From Bretschneidera sinensis (Eukaryota > Streptophyta > Magnoliopsida > Brassicales > Akaniaceae), in assembly GCA_023935145.1 (NCBI GenBank), contig CM043704.1, positions 100,539,373-100,603,372 on the forward strand: a DNA stretch of 64,000 bases, in the 5' to 3' direction. Positions within the stretch are counted from its first letter, which is position 1, and every line of letters starts with the position of its first letter. The position numbers and the translations under genes were made by a program. This document shows positions 25,390 through 39,152 of this stretch, piece after piece. Below the pieces are notes generated by a model that worked only from the letters and a program-made list of their open reading frames with translations, made no database searches and was not told the DNA's origin.

Positions 25390-28300
25390 GATGGTTCGGT
25401 TTAGATTGGGTTGGTTAAATTTAACCCAATATAATTGGGTTAGAAAAACCTTTACTCAAAGAACTCATCCAATTTTAATTAAATCATGAACTTATCTAAT
25501 TTTAATTTAATTAATCGATTCAAATCAGTTTGAATCAATTTAAATCAATGGATTTAATATTTTTTTCAGGTAAACATATTTTGTAACAAACAAAAAAATT
25601 ACAAAGTAATACAATTTTTCATCCATATTTGTTTTTAAAATCAAATTTATACAATAATTTATTAAATTTTATTAATCATTATTACAAATTAAAATACTTT
25701 AAATCATTTTACATAAAATTTATGTAATTTTAATTTAATATAAACTATATAAAAATAAATAAAAACTATATTTTAAAAATGTTTAATCAATTAAATTCTT
25801 CAAAATTTTAACACTAATACAGATTTGGTTCTAGAATTTTTATAAGCAAATTCTATCATACAAAAAATATAAAGTGAATGAAAATAAAATAAGCTAATCA
25901 ATTCAACAAACTTTTGGAAAGTATATTGAAAATCTAAAAGAAATAATTTCACGAAAACAAATAATTCTTTTCAACTAAAAATTATTTAAAAAAAACATGA
26001 TACTCGTATATTTAAATTCTAATTAATTTTTTATAGAAATTAACATTTTTTATTAAAAAATTTTAAGAAATGAAACGAAAAGATATACATACATATATAT
26101 ATATATATATGTGTACAAAAACACATAAAATATATATTACTATCTCAACTAATTTACCAAAATATAAATATAGTCAATTAATCAATAATAAAAGTATATT
26201 TTAAATATAAAAATATATATAATATATAATTATATAATGATCGAGATTATTAGTTTAGATCGGATTAAAAAAAATTAACCTGTGACCCAATTTAATCTAC
26301 CAAATTCAAAAAATTTTCAATTAAAATAATTTGATTTTTGCTAGAAATATACTTTTCTAGAAACTTTTGATCCTTTTTAGTACTTTCTTTTAATTTTGGA
26401 ATTACTTGCCTCTCTCGTAAAAAACAAAGAATTACTTACCTCCAAAAAGTAGGTATATAGGAGTAAGTGATTTTATCAACGCCGATCATATTGTGAAAGG
26501 ATAAATTGTTAATAATTGATAAAATTATTTCAAATGAAAAACATTATAAATATAATATTTTCATTTTAAACAATTTTGACATTCACTAATCATGCTAACC
26601 ACTTTTTTCTTAATTTTGACAATCACATTTTTTTTTAATTTGGATAAAATTATTTCTTTAGCCTGCCACTTGGATATACTACAAAAGATTTTATCAAAAT
26701 TACCGTCATTTATCAAATAAGAACCTCTTGTCAACCCACTCATTAAAAATAGAGTGATAATATCACAGATTCAGTTGTGCAATTACGAGATTAAAAATGT
26801 TTTTTTGTAATTATAAGAAAATTAAATAGTAAATTTGATATTTTAATTTTTTTGAAATAAACACTATTCAAATTTTTTTATGATTATTAATGAACTTTCT
26901 CGATTCAATAATAACTCTCACATAATCGAATTTATTTTATCAATCTTAAAAATAATGTAATTTGTGTTTGGATTCAAGTTTGCTTAAGTTTTTCTTTGTT
27001 TTCTTGGTGGCTGCTTGCCTTCTGTTGGGTGTTGCTCTTTCCTTCTTGTTTTGCTGGTTTTGGTCTTTGTTTGTGGTTTATTTTTTTGCTTTTTTTGTTT
27101 TCGTTTCTGCTTGGTTTTGCTTTTGTTCTAATGTGTTGGCTATTTCGCCGTGTTTATGTCAGCTATGCTTGTATTTTCTTTTTTAATAATATTATTTTCT
27201 TTGCTTTTTTAAAAAATGTGATTTTTTTTTTCAGTCTATAAGACTACTTTCACGACATTTTATTTTATAAAAAAAAATTACTGTAAAAACAGATTTATCT
27301 TTTATTAAAATAAACCCACTAAAAAAACAAAATCATTATACACGCTTCCATTCTCACACTTGCTACGAATGTGTTTATGGATAAAATTGAAATTTGAATT
27401 GTATAATTTTTAAAGAAAATAAAAATAAAAATAAAAAAATATTTTGTATTTGGTTGAAAATTATTCCTTTTTAATACACAACGATGAGGTAATTCACAGT
27501 TGATTTAGTCATTCTATTTAATAATTCAAATTTTCTTGCTAGCCGTAATTCTTTCAAAGTAATTTCCGTTTGGTTGAAAATTATTTCATTTGATTACACA
27601 ATGATACGAGGTTATTACACAATTTGCAATTGCCTTAATCTTTTAATAATCAAATTCATAGCATGAAATTTACTTTATATTATGTTTTGATAGATCTGAG
27701 CAGGATATTATTTTTATTGTTATGAATTTGCAGATTTTTATTTAATTCCCTCCTTTATTATTATATGCAATTTTTTAAATAATAAACATTCATATTAACC
27801 TATAATTACAATAAATAAAAGAATATTCATACTTACTCGGTCATCGCATAAATTATCTCGTTAATATTGGCAATCATATATTTCCAAAATCTTTGTCAAC
27901 ACAATATAATATACATATTCGTGGGATCATCACTTTTATAAATCAATTCGTTTTCTGTTTCCAAATTTTCCTAATTTAAAATAACTTGGAATTACTTTTG
28001 TAATTGAAGCTCCTGTTTGGTCCTCGTCAGAGAATGTGCTCCATTTGGGGATTAGGATGTCTTTTGGTAGGCTAATATTAACAGTGAACAGAATTATAAT
28101 TGCAGCCCAAAAGATTGAAACTATAAATTAATGGCATTGCTTAATTTATAATTTTCTCTGATGGGAACTTTTCACTTGTCTAGCAGCATTTCGTGCAAGG
28201 GGAGCATAGACATTCATGGCTGAAAGAAAAATGTAAATAATAACCTATCTTCCCTCTATTACAGGCAATATTGACCTTCCCTCAAGATGGAACGATACTC

Positions 28301-29380
28301 AAAAAGCAGCGTTAATAAAGAATGTACAAACTCTCCTCATACTTCATGTCGAGGATCCTCAACATGAATGCATGGAAGGGTTAAATCCCACAGCAGGGAG
28401 TTAATTACTAGTCTCTCAAGGCCTAGGGATTGCTCTTGGTGCAACGTTGAAATACCAAAATCACCCACCCCATTTGGACCAGTCATTCTGCTTTCATTCC
28501 TACTAGCAGGTGTGGATACTATGTTCAAAATTAACGGTGGCAAACTGGTAGGTCGGGTCAATCGGGTATTGATCGGTTCAGAATCAAGTCATGTTGAGTC
28601 TCAAGTCGTTTGAGTCACGGGTCGTTGAGTCGGGTTCAGGTCATTTTCGAGATCGGGTTGTTTCGAATTTTTGGATTGTTTCGGGTTTAGAGTCATTCGG
28701 GTTTGGGTCGAGTCTGTTTCGATCATTTTGAATCCGGATCATTTCGGGTTTCATATCACTCGGGTTATGATCAAATCGCGTTCCGATTCAAATCATATTA
28801 TTTTGATGTATTTTCGGATCGGTTAAGATTTTGACCACTAATCAAAAATTTTCTTTTTCATTTCATTTCATTGATCAAATACATCTCAGTTAGTCACTAC
28901 ACATGCAAGCTCTTGATGGGTCTCATCCATTCCATATTAAGTAGTCCCATAATTCCATTCTTGCTTGATCAAAAAAAATTCTCCATCAGATGAAGAGGGA
29001 TAGGAGAAAGGAAAATTGAATCTCTCCCTTTTATAATATCAATTATAAAAGCATTTGCAGTTTTGCTACGGAAATGTTGTAGTAAAGAAAATGGAATTAG
29101 TAACATTCTTCTTTGTTCTATCCTGGAAAATGTATTTTTTTTTGGAGAATTTCATGATGTATTCTTTCTCAACACTAACAGATTCTCAATCTAGATCATA
29201 TAAATGGATTTACTTCATCATCATATATATTACTCCGTAATGTAACAAAGAAAATGATGATAGATGACAAATTAATAAGAGAAAAGAATCCGGTAACAAT
29301 CTTTTCCAAATTATCCAAATTAAAAATTAAAAAAATACCCAAATAGAGATTTATTGATTAATTAATTAAAACCCTTATCT
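25390..29380. other. AT-rich intergenic DNA with worn repeats
   Basis: 25395-26300 is bounded by similar 'ggttcggtttagattgggttgg' and 'tttagatcggattaaa...aacctgtgacccaattt' phrases and is extremely AT-rich inside; perhaps an old transposon. 26955-27235 is T/G-rich and resembles the 3' UTR of plant LINEs, giving a spurious Phe-rich ORF. 28540-28830 is made of degenerate TCGGGT/CGGGTT words. No coding exon is supported. Confidence 0.5.
28540..28830. repeat. Degenerate TCGGGTT-word repeat
   Basis: Many irregularly spaced copies of CGGGT/TCGGGTT/GATCGGTT (for example 28553, 28627, 28672, 28693, 28755). This is the kind of sequence found at the ends of several plant non-autonomous DNA transposons. 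No clear inverted termini were found. Confidence 0.45.
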
Positions 29381-29381
29381 C

Positions 29382-29825
29382 TCAAGAAGGATGAACCTTT
29401 TTGGATGAAATCCCCTTCCAAGCAGATTTCATAGAAGCAGATGCTGAATTCATTGCAGCTTCAATATACCTCATGGAAGCTACAGTTGCTGCTTTCTCCA
29501 TGAGATTTCCGACCTTCCTCGCGCTCTCAGCCGTCTCAACTAAGCTATTGAGTTGTGAATTTGAGATTTGTTCCATTTCCTCCTCGAATCGCTTGAACTC
29601 GTCCATGGCGTTTTCCATTACAGAGTCAAGATAGTCTTCTGCTTGTTGCAATGATAATTGGGCGTCTTCTTCTTCGTTTTCTTGTTCAAGCTCCATGGAT
29701 GCCCATGATCTGTAGGCTTCGATCTCGAACAGTTTCATAAGATCTTCTATTGTTGATGGATCGAAGGTTTCATCTTGTAAAGCTTGGTCTGATAGGAAGG
29801 TGAATTGGGAGATGAGAGCTTCCAT
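29382..29825 (-). CDS. Small acidic helical protein, MEE9-like
   Basis: Single-exon gene for 147 aa starting MEALISQFTFLSDQALQDET and ending SSKKVHPS. It is predicted all-helical and acidic in the middle (ELEQENEEEDAQLSLQQAED), with a basic, Ser/Ala-rich C-terminus (about residues 105-147). No signal peptide or membrane segment. From memory it matches the Arabidopsis protein annotated as maternal effect embryo arrest 9; biochemical role unknown. The frame is intact with a good start, and the 5' flank contains a TATA-like AT stretch near 29920-29930. The plus-strand ORF opposite it is a shadow. No intron is needed: the family length is about the same. Confidence 0.82.
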   Translation of the reverse strand: MEALISQFTFLSDQALQDETFDPSTIEDLMKLFEIEAYRSWASMELEQENEEEDAQLSLQQAEDYLDSVMENAMDEFKRFEEEMEQISNSQLNSLVETAESARKVGNLMEKAATVASMRYIEAAMNSASASMKSAWKGISSKKVHPS

Positions 29826-32664
29826 TTCTTTTCTTCGGTGAATCGAAAACTTGAAAGTGCAGATCTTATCTTAGCTACTGAGTATATTGAAAAAGAAAAA
29901 TGTTGGGTGGGAACAGAATCATCATATAATAATGAAGAAAGAAAGCATTAGGTTCCTGCCCTGCCCCCCACAACGTTAATGCTTTTTTTATTGGGATAAA
30001 TATAAATATACCCTTATACTTATATGAAAAATATAATTTCAGTTTTTTATTTTTTAAGTTTACATTAACATCCCCTAAAAAGAGATTAAGGGATGTAAAT
30101 GCATACTTTTGACTAATAATTGACTATGATTAAAAGAGATAAGTGTATACTTTTGAAACAGAACGAAGCAAGTGTATTTTATATATAAATCCTCATCTTT
30201 TTTATCAATGTGTTTATAAGATGAGTTACTATGTGGGAATTTTTTTTCTTTTCTTTTTTTAATTTTGGGTTGATTTATAGCCCCTCAACATGCGTTATGA
30301 ACTAGATAAATAATTTAGATAATTTTGAATGAAAATATTTTTAATTATATGAAAAGAATTATTTTGGTTTACCGGTAAAAAACCAAAGTTGAGGTATTAA
30401 AATATGAAATCATAAGCTCAAATTTGACTTTTAACTTTGATTTATTTATTCAATTATATATTAGTTATTTTTTTTTTCATTTTAGATGAATATTATAATA
30501 ATATTATGAGTTTATGTGATAGTTCAATAAATTTAATATATTATAATCAAATCAATTATATCAGTTGTACACAAACAAGTGATTTATTGAACATAAAAAC
30601 TTTGTTGAAATTAAGCATATATTCTCACTCAATTCAATTGTCCATCATTTTAAATTCTCTCACCCTATAGTTCCTTGTTTTCTTTGTTAAATGGAGAGAC
30701 ATTTGGTTAGATTGGGTCTAAAACATTAATTTTAGATTCATCCGAAGCTTCATTGATAATTTTTAAAAACTTTACATGTAACATTAGTATAGCTGTTGAA
30801 CTTAAAAAAATAATATTACTAATTAAATTTTTTAAATTTATGATTAAAATTTTAAATGAGTCTAAAATATTATAATTATATCTTATTTAATAAAAAAAAT
30901 ATTCTGACAAATGGGTGTTGCATTGGACCGTTAGGGTTCCTTTTTCCTTTAAATTATTATTTTGGATGGATCTCTTTTTTCTTTTTTAATTCATTTTGTA
31001 GGAGTGATTTGATTATTAAAGATGTGGATGGCTTTCCTTATCTTCATTCATAGTTGGGAATCTTCAATCTTGTAGTGGATAGTGGGGGCCATGCCTAATT
31101 GCCTACTATTTGACAATGCAACCATCAAGTTGTCTTCTTTTTGAATTTCAAGCTTAATTTGTCAGGCTGTTCTGTTTTTGTATACCAAATTTTTTTGTGG
31201 TCAAATGAAGGTTAAGGACATAATGTGACACTGTGTTAACTAGTTTGGAAGTATGTGGCAGCTAATAGGCACATTATCATTGAAATGAGGACCAGAGCTA
31301 GATGACCGTTGAGTATGGCATGAAGTGCAAGAAGTAATTGATTTAAATATGAGGTAGTTTATAACAAGCCCACAATACCATCAAAATTTAATGAAAAAAA
31401 TAATTAATATATAAATCGAATAAATAATTAATATATCATAAAAATTGAATCTATAATTTTATTATCTTATAGTTTCAATCATTTATGTTTAATGTTTTTT
31501 TCGTATAGAGATCAATTCATTTATTTTACATCATTAACTTTATATGAATCTCAAACACGAAATTATCACACTTGCAAAGTAATTATCCGTTGTTTGTGTT
31601 GATCGCTCGTAAATTGTCACATTTGAAAAATTGTAGGAACAAATCATTTTGTTTTTGTATCAAATTGTCACAGACATCAAAACTCAACTTACGATATGAT
31701 TAAAGTTTCAACCGAATGGTTTAAACTCGTTTTTTGTCAATAGTGTTTGAGTTTGAGTTCTCTCAATACAAGTGGATGAAACAAACTTTATCTGATGATA
31801 TGACATGAATCGACGTTTGTGTTTACCCCGTGTATAAAGATTAAAAAATTGATAGAGATGTCACTTTTTTTTTATAATCATAATAATTTTAAAAAAATAT
31901 ATATAATTCATACTAATTAAGATTCAATCCAAATTTAGCAATCCATATGAAACTTCTTCGATGCATGCAAATTGCAATCGATGTTAAATATTCAATCTAC
32001 ACTCAAAAGTTGGCACATAAATAAATTTAAAACTATAAACTTCTAAATGAAATAATAAAAGAAAATTAAGTTTTAGTTTAGGATTTAGTAAGATAATTTT
32101 TTTAATTATATATATGAACAGTAAGTGTAACCAAATTATAATAATTGTAACCAGAATATACACAAATTTCAAACCAAAATCAAATTGAAAAGATTGGTTG
32201 ATAGATTTTGGATTTGGTTCGATTTTTAAATTATTTTCTCAACCCGAAAATAAAATAGTAAAGCAACACACCGATTTAATAGAAACTCACTGATTTACTA
32301 ATTTGATATATTTTTTTAAAAAAATATATAATTATCAATTAAGCAATGTTCAAACCATATTGACATATCTACCGGTCGATTTCGATCACTATTTTCTAAA
32401 CATAAAGCACAAATATGAAATAATTTCAATTTTCAATAGAACGCAACGGGCCTAGGCATCTGGCCCACAAAGCAAGATTGACAGACAAAACCATCCGGCC
32501 CAACAACAATTGGGAATGAAGAAAGAAAAAATGTAAATTCAGAAATCCAGAAGTTAGAACAAAAAAAAAAGCAAACAATTAAAACAAAAAAAAAGTGTTC
32601 TAAGGAGAAAAAAACTGAAAAAAAAAATCAGATTAAACATATTGGATTCTTAGAGAGAGGTGTG
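29826..32664. other. Divergent intergenic region between the MEE9-like and p24 genes
   Basis: About 2.8 kb, AT-rich. The ends should hold the two promoters. 32150-32400 contains worn 'ttggttcgatttttaaatt' type sequence reminiscent of MITEs. 32565-32664 is an A-rich 5' leader of the p24 gene with a GAGAGAGG just before the start codon. No exon-like frame was seen. Confidence 0.5.
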
Positions 32665-35394
32665 ATGGGGAAGAAGAGTGCTAACATGCGCATAAAGGTG
32701 GTTTTGCCCATGTTGTTGACGCTGTGGATTTGGTGTAATATTCAGGTGGGTGAAGCCATATGGTTAAATCTTCCACCGACGGGGACTAAGTGCGTGTCTG
32801 AGGAAATCCAGAATAACGTCGTCGTTTTGGCCGATTACCTTGTCATTTCCGAGGATCACTCCTTCCTCCCCACCATCTCCATCAAGGTGCGTTTGATTTT
32901 TTTCCCTTGCCCCTTAACTCAAATCAACTTGTATATTGCTTAATTTGCCCTATCACTATGTTTATTGATGTTATTTCGTAATAGATCTGTTAGATTTCAC
33001 AACTTTTGTTCTTCTAATCCTTATTATCTCTTTTTTTTTGTTCGGTGAGAAAACTTGAATGGAAAAGTAATGCATGGTTTGACTTTTGATTTTTTTTTCC
33101 CTATGTTCTTTGTTTTGTTGAGTTTGATTGTTTAATGTTGGGTTAACTCAGATCAGTTTGATTATTTTGTTCTTGAATTACATTTATTATGGTCTATATT
33201 TTTGGTATGAATTCAATTTCAAACATAAATTTTCATATTGTTTTGAGTTAAGAAAAGACGATCCACGCTATAAGAGCTGTCTTAACTAAAGTCAATTTGA
33301 GAAATTCTCTTAATTTGTGGCTTTTGGTAGGCAGTGTTATATTTTGCCTTATAAATTAAATTAGATGTTATGTACTACTCCATATCTCACCACTATTATT
33401 GCATCATTTAGATTCAAAATTTTGTTCCTATGTAATTTCCGAAAGAATGAAGAATACAATTCGGTTTTACATGTATTAGTGGTTGATGGTTTTATTGGGC
33501 GTATCATGTACAATCTTTGATGAAAATGAATTTATTGTTAAAGTGAGATACATCATGATTAGCCCAGGTCTGAGATGTTGTATGCTTCAGACCTTTTTAC
33601 TCACTGCATTAGGACCTGGCTGTCTAGCAACTCTTTGCTAAATCCCATACAACTGACCATCAGGTTTACAGGTGTCTGATGTAATGTTTGGCAATAGGGT
33701 CACCTGAACTCTTTAGTTGGGCAAATGGGACCAGTACTAATATGCAGTCCTGCAACCAAGTTATCCTCTAAAAGAAATCATTCGCTAGCTAATAATTGTT
33801 TCTGAATACAAGGAGCCTTATGTTATACATGGTTCAGTGGAGATATCATTGTGCATTGGGAAAATTGGCAATGTTGCAAATACTTTGTGGTGCCTCTTCT
33901 CTTGAATTTTAAGGTAGTTGGTTTGATGGCTGGGGCGTAGTCCAATTGGTAGTCACACATCTCCGCTTTGAGGAGGTCCCAAGTTCAATTATCCCCACCT
34001 ACAATTGTTGCAATTTATTAAATGGAGCATCTTTTGTGGTCCAATTGAGTTGTAGATTTTCCCATCAAATTTTTTTAATACCTTGGAATAGCGAGATTTC
34101 ATAATTCAACTGTGAAAATCAAAGATTACTTTTGATTTTCTGGGAAAACTCTCTTTTTCTTAACTTTTTCTTTAATGTTATAATTTGCTTGCAACCAACT
34201 TCTTGACAGTTGTTCTGTGTTCTTCTTTAGGTGACATCTCCATATGGGAACAATCTTCATCACAAAGAGAATGTGACACATGGTCAATTTGCATTCACAA
34301 CTCATGAGGCTGGCAACTACCTGGCATGTTTCTGGGCTGATGGTCTTAATCAAGGAGCTGGAGAAGTAAGTGTTAACCTTGACTGGAAAACTGGAATCGC
34401 AGCTAAGGATTGGGAATCAGTTGCCAGGAAGGAGAAGATTGAGGTTAGCACTTCAAATTATCTATGTTTTAATTTCAGCCTGTACTTAAGGAAATATGTT
34501 AGCATTTATCCCACATAATAGATTGTGATTGAACTGTGAATGGTTTTTCAAATAGTAATAGTTAGATTTTCTATTTGTGTTAAAAGCTTCAATAAACTTC
34601 CATTTAACAGTGAATCACAAGGCACCCTTATTTATGTGATTCTCTATTCAACTTTTGCATGCAAATTCTGCACTGGAAATAAATTTTAACTGATGCCTCA
34701 CTAGAGTTTATTTGCGGAAGAGGTCTATTAACCCAAGGCTGTACACAGGAAGTTTCAATTAGAGAAACAAGGTATGCTAATTCTTATTTTTATTTGTACT
34801 ATTTGGATTTGGCGAGTTTGAGAAATGCCCACTTTGAAGACTTAGACCATTATTTTGATGATTTTAAAAGTTAGCAATATCTTAAGATTGCTTCTTTCAA
34901 ATTTGTATATATTGTGACTTAATAGTTTAGAGAATCGGTAGAATTGTCGAAAAAGGACCAATAAGAGTTCAGTATATTTACATTGGCAAGAAAAAGAATA
35001 ATCCTGCCTTTGTATTATTACCTCTGGTATTGCAAGTTCCAACCTTTGCATTGCTCAAATATAGGGTGTTGAGCTTGAGCTGAGGAAACTTGAAGGAGCA
35101 GTTGAGGCCATCCATGAAAATTTACTTTATCTCAAAAGCAGGTAAATTACAGTTACAGTCAGAACACATCGGTTTTTTTTAGCATTTTCTTTAAGTTAAT
35201 GTAATGCCTGTTTTTAATTTTTTTCCTCTTTTTGTATATATATGTGCAGAGAAGCAGAGATGAGGACTGTGAGTGAAAAAACAAATACACGAGTGGCATG
35301 GTTTAGTATCATGTCTTTGGGCACCTGCATTCTAGTTTCGGTTATGCAGATATTGTACTTGAAGCGATTTTTCCAAAAGAAGAAGCTTATCTAG
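32665..35394 (+). CDS. p24 family cargo receptor (emp24/GOLD domain), delta type
   Basis: Complete 218-aa type I membrane protein of the early secretory pathway, cycling between ER and Golgi in COPI/COPII vesicles. Four exons: 32665-32886, 34231-34443, 35065-35141, 35250-35394 (stop TAG); the length is a multiple of three. Signal peptide at residues 1-31 ending GEA. The GOLD domain follows with the paired cysteines C43 and C107 and a glycosylation site NVT at 88-90. A coiled coil at about 145-180 ([20 protein letters not shown]), one membrane span at about 188-206, and a cytosolic tail RFFQKKKLI. That tail has the diphenylalanine and the dilysine KKLI of plant delta p24 proteins for COPI binding. 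ATG at 32665 is chosen; a GTG in front is not a start. It converges with the F-box gene. Confidence 0.95.
33925..34020 (+). mobile_element. tRNA-derived SINE in p24 intron 1
   Basis: Contains an A box-like GGCGTAGTCCAATTGGTAGT and, about 40 bases on, a B box-like CAAGTTCAATTATCC. The fold does not give a complete tRNA and the flanks are ordinary intron, so a SINE is the better reading. Confidence 0.6.
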
Positions 35395-36548
35395 ATTGCT
35401 ACGATTTACGTTTTTTTGGCGAAATGAAATTCTAGAACTCTTTCCTTTTCTTTACATGTTGCCAAAGGAAATTTTGATACCGTTAACAAAGTACCTAACT
35501 TTTTTACGATCACAAAGGGAAGCTTGTCTTGCATTTTTATCATCAAATCTAATTTAGTGGTATTTATATGAAATTGGGGTGGTTTATGATTTGATAGTGG
35601 TTTGTTTCTTAGCTTTGCAACTCATATAGAAGTTGCTTCGCCAGCTTGTCTTTGCCTAATCAGTCTGGTCAGGTGCTTGACAACTGTTATTGTGGCTTTA
35701 CACATTTAATACAGAGCATTTGGAAAATTTGAAGACAGTAATTCTGAACTTCCCGGGTAGTGAGGATCCATCAAAGGAGTTTTCCTTTGGTTGTTTTTTG
35801 TAATGTGATTATCATGAATTTGAAACCATGTCATAAATCATAATAAGCCCTTCTTTAATCTGCTATGGCATTTCAAGTCTTTTCCTTTCCGAATTATAAG
35901 AGAGAAAGGCTTACCTTTTGTGTAGCTTTTAGGTTCAATAGACTTCCTCCTACGATCAAATTCATAAGGTTTGTACCTCTTTTCAGCATAGATCCATCAA
36001 GATGTAGGCCACATCAAATATAAACATGCGAAGTTTGGTATAATCCTAGAAAGTACTACATTATGCAACAGCAGCTTTAGTTAAACAAGTTCTCTTCACA
36101 CCAAAACCTCTAAAAGATGGCATGACATAATTTTGCATAACAATACCTTGATTCAATTACCTTTGATAGATGCAATCCACCCGAGATTGCACAATCAAAT
36201 TCCAAAAATTGATTTCACTCCAGTCTACAAAGGAATCCAAGGAACGACTTTGTTATTTCTAGTAGATATAGAATTTTTACTACTTCAATTCAGCTTTCTG
36301 GTGGAGAACCACAATGTTACAGAACTAAGCAGCTACTTCCAAATCCCTATTTGATTAGGAAGGTCAAATACAACAATATTAGCAAAATAAGCTGAGCAAA
36401 ACATTGAAAGCAATGTTATGAACCCAATCATTGAAAAATGTTAAAAAGTTGCAATCAAATCAACAGTCAAAACTGTTAAGAGAAATAAAAGAGATCAATG
36501 TGAATCCAAATTGGTTAAATGGGGAAAAGAGTGCCTCACTAAAGATTA
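35395..36548. other. Shared 3' region of convergent p24 and F-box genes
   Basis: The p24 3' UTR probably runs to about 35870, and the F-box 3' UTR enters from the right. Short ORFs at 36133-36354 lack exon character. Nothing else was recognised. Confidence 0.6.
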
Positions 36549-38193
36549 TTATTCTATTCGAACTATCTTCCGGTTCATATATTTAAACCTGCAAATCTCA
36601 TCGAAGAAATCATCAGCACTGCTATGGCTGCTCTTCATTTGAAGAATCCTTATTATCATTGTCTTTAGATTTTTCCCATACTTCAATAGTGATTCAAGAG
36701 TGCTCATTTTCTGTTCAGCATTTAAGGGTGATCTCACCGTGACCACCACCTTCTCTAGACAAGGAATCACAAATCCTGATTCAACCTGCAAAAGGAGAAA
36801 GGGTATCTCCATTAGTACCCAAAGTCTTGAAAGTTACTTAAGGCAGAAAAACAACAATACCACAAGATTATCAAACTCACATTCTTCAGGCTGTTTTTCT
36901 GGCAAAGAGCAGCAAACATGGCTCCGTGGATGTCAAGTTTTTGCAGCTTCGGATGGTTGTTAAAAAATTCAACAAAATCAACCTCTGGGAAGGGTTGAAG
37001 GGCCTCGAAATCTCCCGTGAATTCAACCTTCATATAGAGATGCTTCACGTCACTTGCCCATTCAAGCATTTTGTTTATTGCATCCCAACACCACTGGACC
37101 CCTCTAATGGACAAGAAGTCAATAGCTGCAAGCTTTCCAAAATCCACCATGTAGACTCTCCCTATAAGAGTTACAAGAACACAATTATCAGTTGCACTTG
37201 CAGGTGAATTATTAAGCAAAGTTTTTACCTGCCAAGATTTTAATCTTCTGTATTTTGTGAGAATTAGCATATCTCAGGATTTTTTCAAATCCTCAAAAAA
37301 AAAAAAAAAGACAGCTGAACATCCTATAAAAACTAAATCTTGGGAATTATGAAATCTCATCATCAAATTCCTGCCAACCCAACATACCCAAAGAGAATTT
37401 CAAGGAAACTGACAATAGAAAAAACTGAAAAAGTTCTCATGGTAGAATTACCAGCATTATTGGAAATTGAAAGATTCCTCAAGCACGTGGTTTCGCGAAC
37501 CTTAATCCAACTACAACCTTGTACCTCAAGTAATTCAAGTTTTGGACAAGTGAGAGAGAGTGAGCAGTTACCCAAGCCATAAAAATCTAGCTTACACTGC
37601 TCAAGATGTGCCAACTCAATGGAAACTGATCTAACCCCTTCACAACCAAGCAACAGCAAGTTTGTCAGATACGGACACGCACAAAGTGCAGCCGACAAGG
37701 CAGGATCCTCCAATCTCGCACCAACTATTTCAAGGCACTGAAGGTTTGGGAAAACATCCCACTTGGGGGAATTAATCATTAGCACACCCCAAAGCTTTAA
37801 TGACTCCAAACTCTTTGCTGTATTAATGCAGTCCAACTTTGAAGGTCTCTCAAGGCAGGCCTGAAATTCAGAAAGATTGTCCATTCTAAGCTCAAGTTGC
37901 TTCAGGGATGAACCTACCAGCAATAGCCAAGAGGCAAGGCCTGCATGGGTGAATGGGCTGTACACAACAAGCTCCTCTAAATGAGAAATAGATGAAATCA
38001 TCTTCCACACAATGTTATCGGGACTTTCACTGCCTGACTGGTTATCGAAGGAGTTGCGAGGAAAGTAGAGGCTTTTAATGTAAGGCATCGATTCCTTCCA
38101 TCGCTTGGATACACAATTGCAAAGTGCGACATCCCGCGCATTTTTCATGAGTGACAGGATGTTCTGAACCATGGCATCAGGGAGTGAGTCCAT
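36549..38193 (-). CDS. F-box/LRR protein resembling Arabidopsis At1g10780
   Basis: Complete 419-aa product from three coding exons, in transcript order 38193-37452, 37161-36881, 36785-36549. All phases fit (1260 bases). The F-box is at residues 1-45 (MDSLPDAMVQNILSLMKNAR, then CNCVSKRWK), expected to bind SKP1/ASK in an SCF ubiquitin ligase. The rest is irregular leucine-rich repeats (LEELVVYSPF, LKQLELRMDNL, LKLWGVLM, CPYLTNLLLLGCEGV, CSLSLTCPKLELLEVQGCSW), then DFVEFFNNHPKLQKLDIHGA and ADDFFDEICRFK near the end. The ATG at 38193 is preferred over an in-frame ATG 14 codons earlier: a splice acceptor (CCCCAG) ends at 38197, three bases before the ATG, so the earlier one is intronic. The 5' UTR exon probably ends at 39153 (donor GTAAGC). 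Substrate is unknown. Confidence 0.93.
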
Positions 38194-39152
38194 TCTCTGG
38201 GGACAGCAATCAAACGTGTGATGGTCAATTACCAATATTGCAGGGGAAAACGCTGTTAATAAAAAAAAGAGTAGACTTTATGAAGAATTTGATCAAACAA
38301 TGAAGTTTCAAAAAATAAAAAAGATCAATCAAGATAGTTATTTGCATCATGGAACAATAAAATTGTTTGCTGTTTGTTATATAAAATAAATCTGAGCTCC
38401 ATTTCTCACAATTTCAAGCTTAATGCTGAGATCAGTGCCTTAGTCTCAGTATTCCATATGGTCTTTGGCATCAGGAATTCGAGGCAAAACACTTTGTTTG
38501 GTGTATGAGAAAACTTGGGAAAAGAAACGTAAATTTTGGATTTAATTTTTTTTATTATTGGGACCAATATTTAAATGCTAACATATTCTACACTTTTATT
38601 GTCCAAGCAGCCAGATGAAGCAAAATGCAATAAGATACCCAAAATTTTTATGTACACCCAACTAGAGGATAGATTAGGTCTATATACAAATAAATACACA
38701 TAATTTGGAGAGCCCCCCTGACATTGCTTTTCAACAAAAGTGGCATGGCATTAAACGAAAAGGAATGGTGAGTTGGAATCAATTATCAGCCTAGTTAAAC
38801 TCAACTAGAGACCAAAAATTAATCTCCTAAAAATAGAACCCGAAATAGAAAGAGATAGAGACAGACCAAAAATTGATGCTTCTATATGTAAGAAGAAGCA
38901 AGACATGATATTACAATGAGAAACACAAGATTAACATACAAATTTTAGGAACAAAAAATTCCAGAGGAACGCATTTCCAATTGGAGAAATCAATACAAAT
39001 AATCCAGAGATAGATTAAAGAAAACCCATTGCGTAAAAATATAAGTTAAAGAAAACCCATTTCAAATTGCAAGAAAGAACATGTAAAATGCCTGAATGTG
39101 GGCTTAAAGAAGCGTAATGCATCAGAAACATTCAAGTCATGAGAGAGCTTAC

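Noticed and set aside
26962..27241. Phe/Leu/Cys-rich hydrophobic ORFs that look like a membrane protein
   Set aside because: T/G-rich low-complexity DNA resembling a LINE 3' UTR; hydrophobicity follows from the base composition.
28337..28613. Overlapping ORFs on both strands
   Set aside because: No recognisable domain, no splice partner; the 3' part runs into a degenerate repeat.
29401..29634. Plus-strand 77-aa ORF
   Set aside because: Antisense shadow of the MEE9-like gene.
36700..37207. Plus-strand ORFs opposite the F-box gene
   Set aside because: Shadows of the true minus-strand exons, which have conserved family sequence and matching splice phases.
38193..38235. Upstream in-frame ATG giving 14 extra residues to the F-box protein
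   Set aside because: A splice acceptor three bases before the second ATG places the first one in an intron, and the family starts at MDSLPDA.
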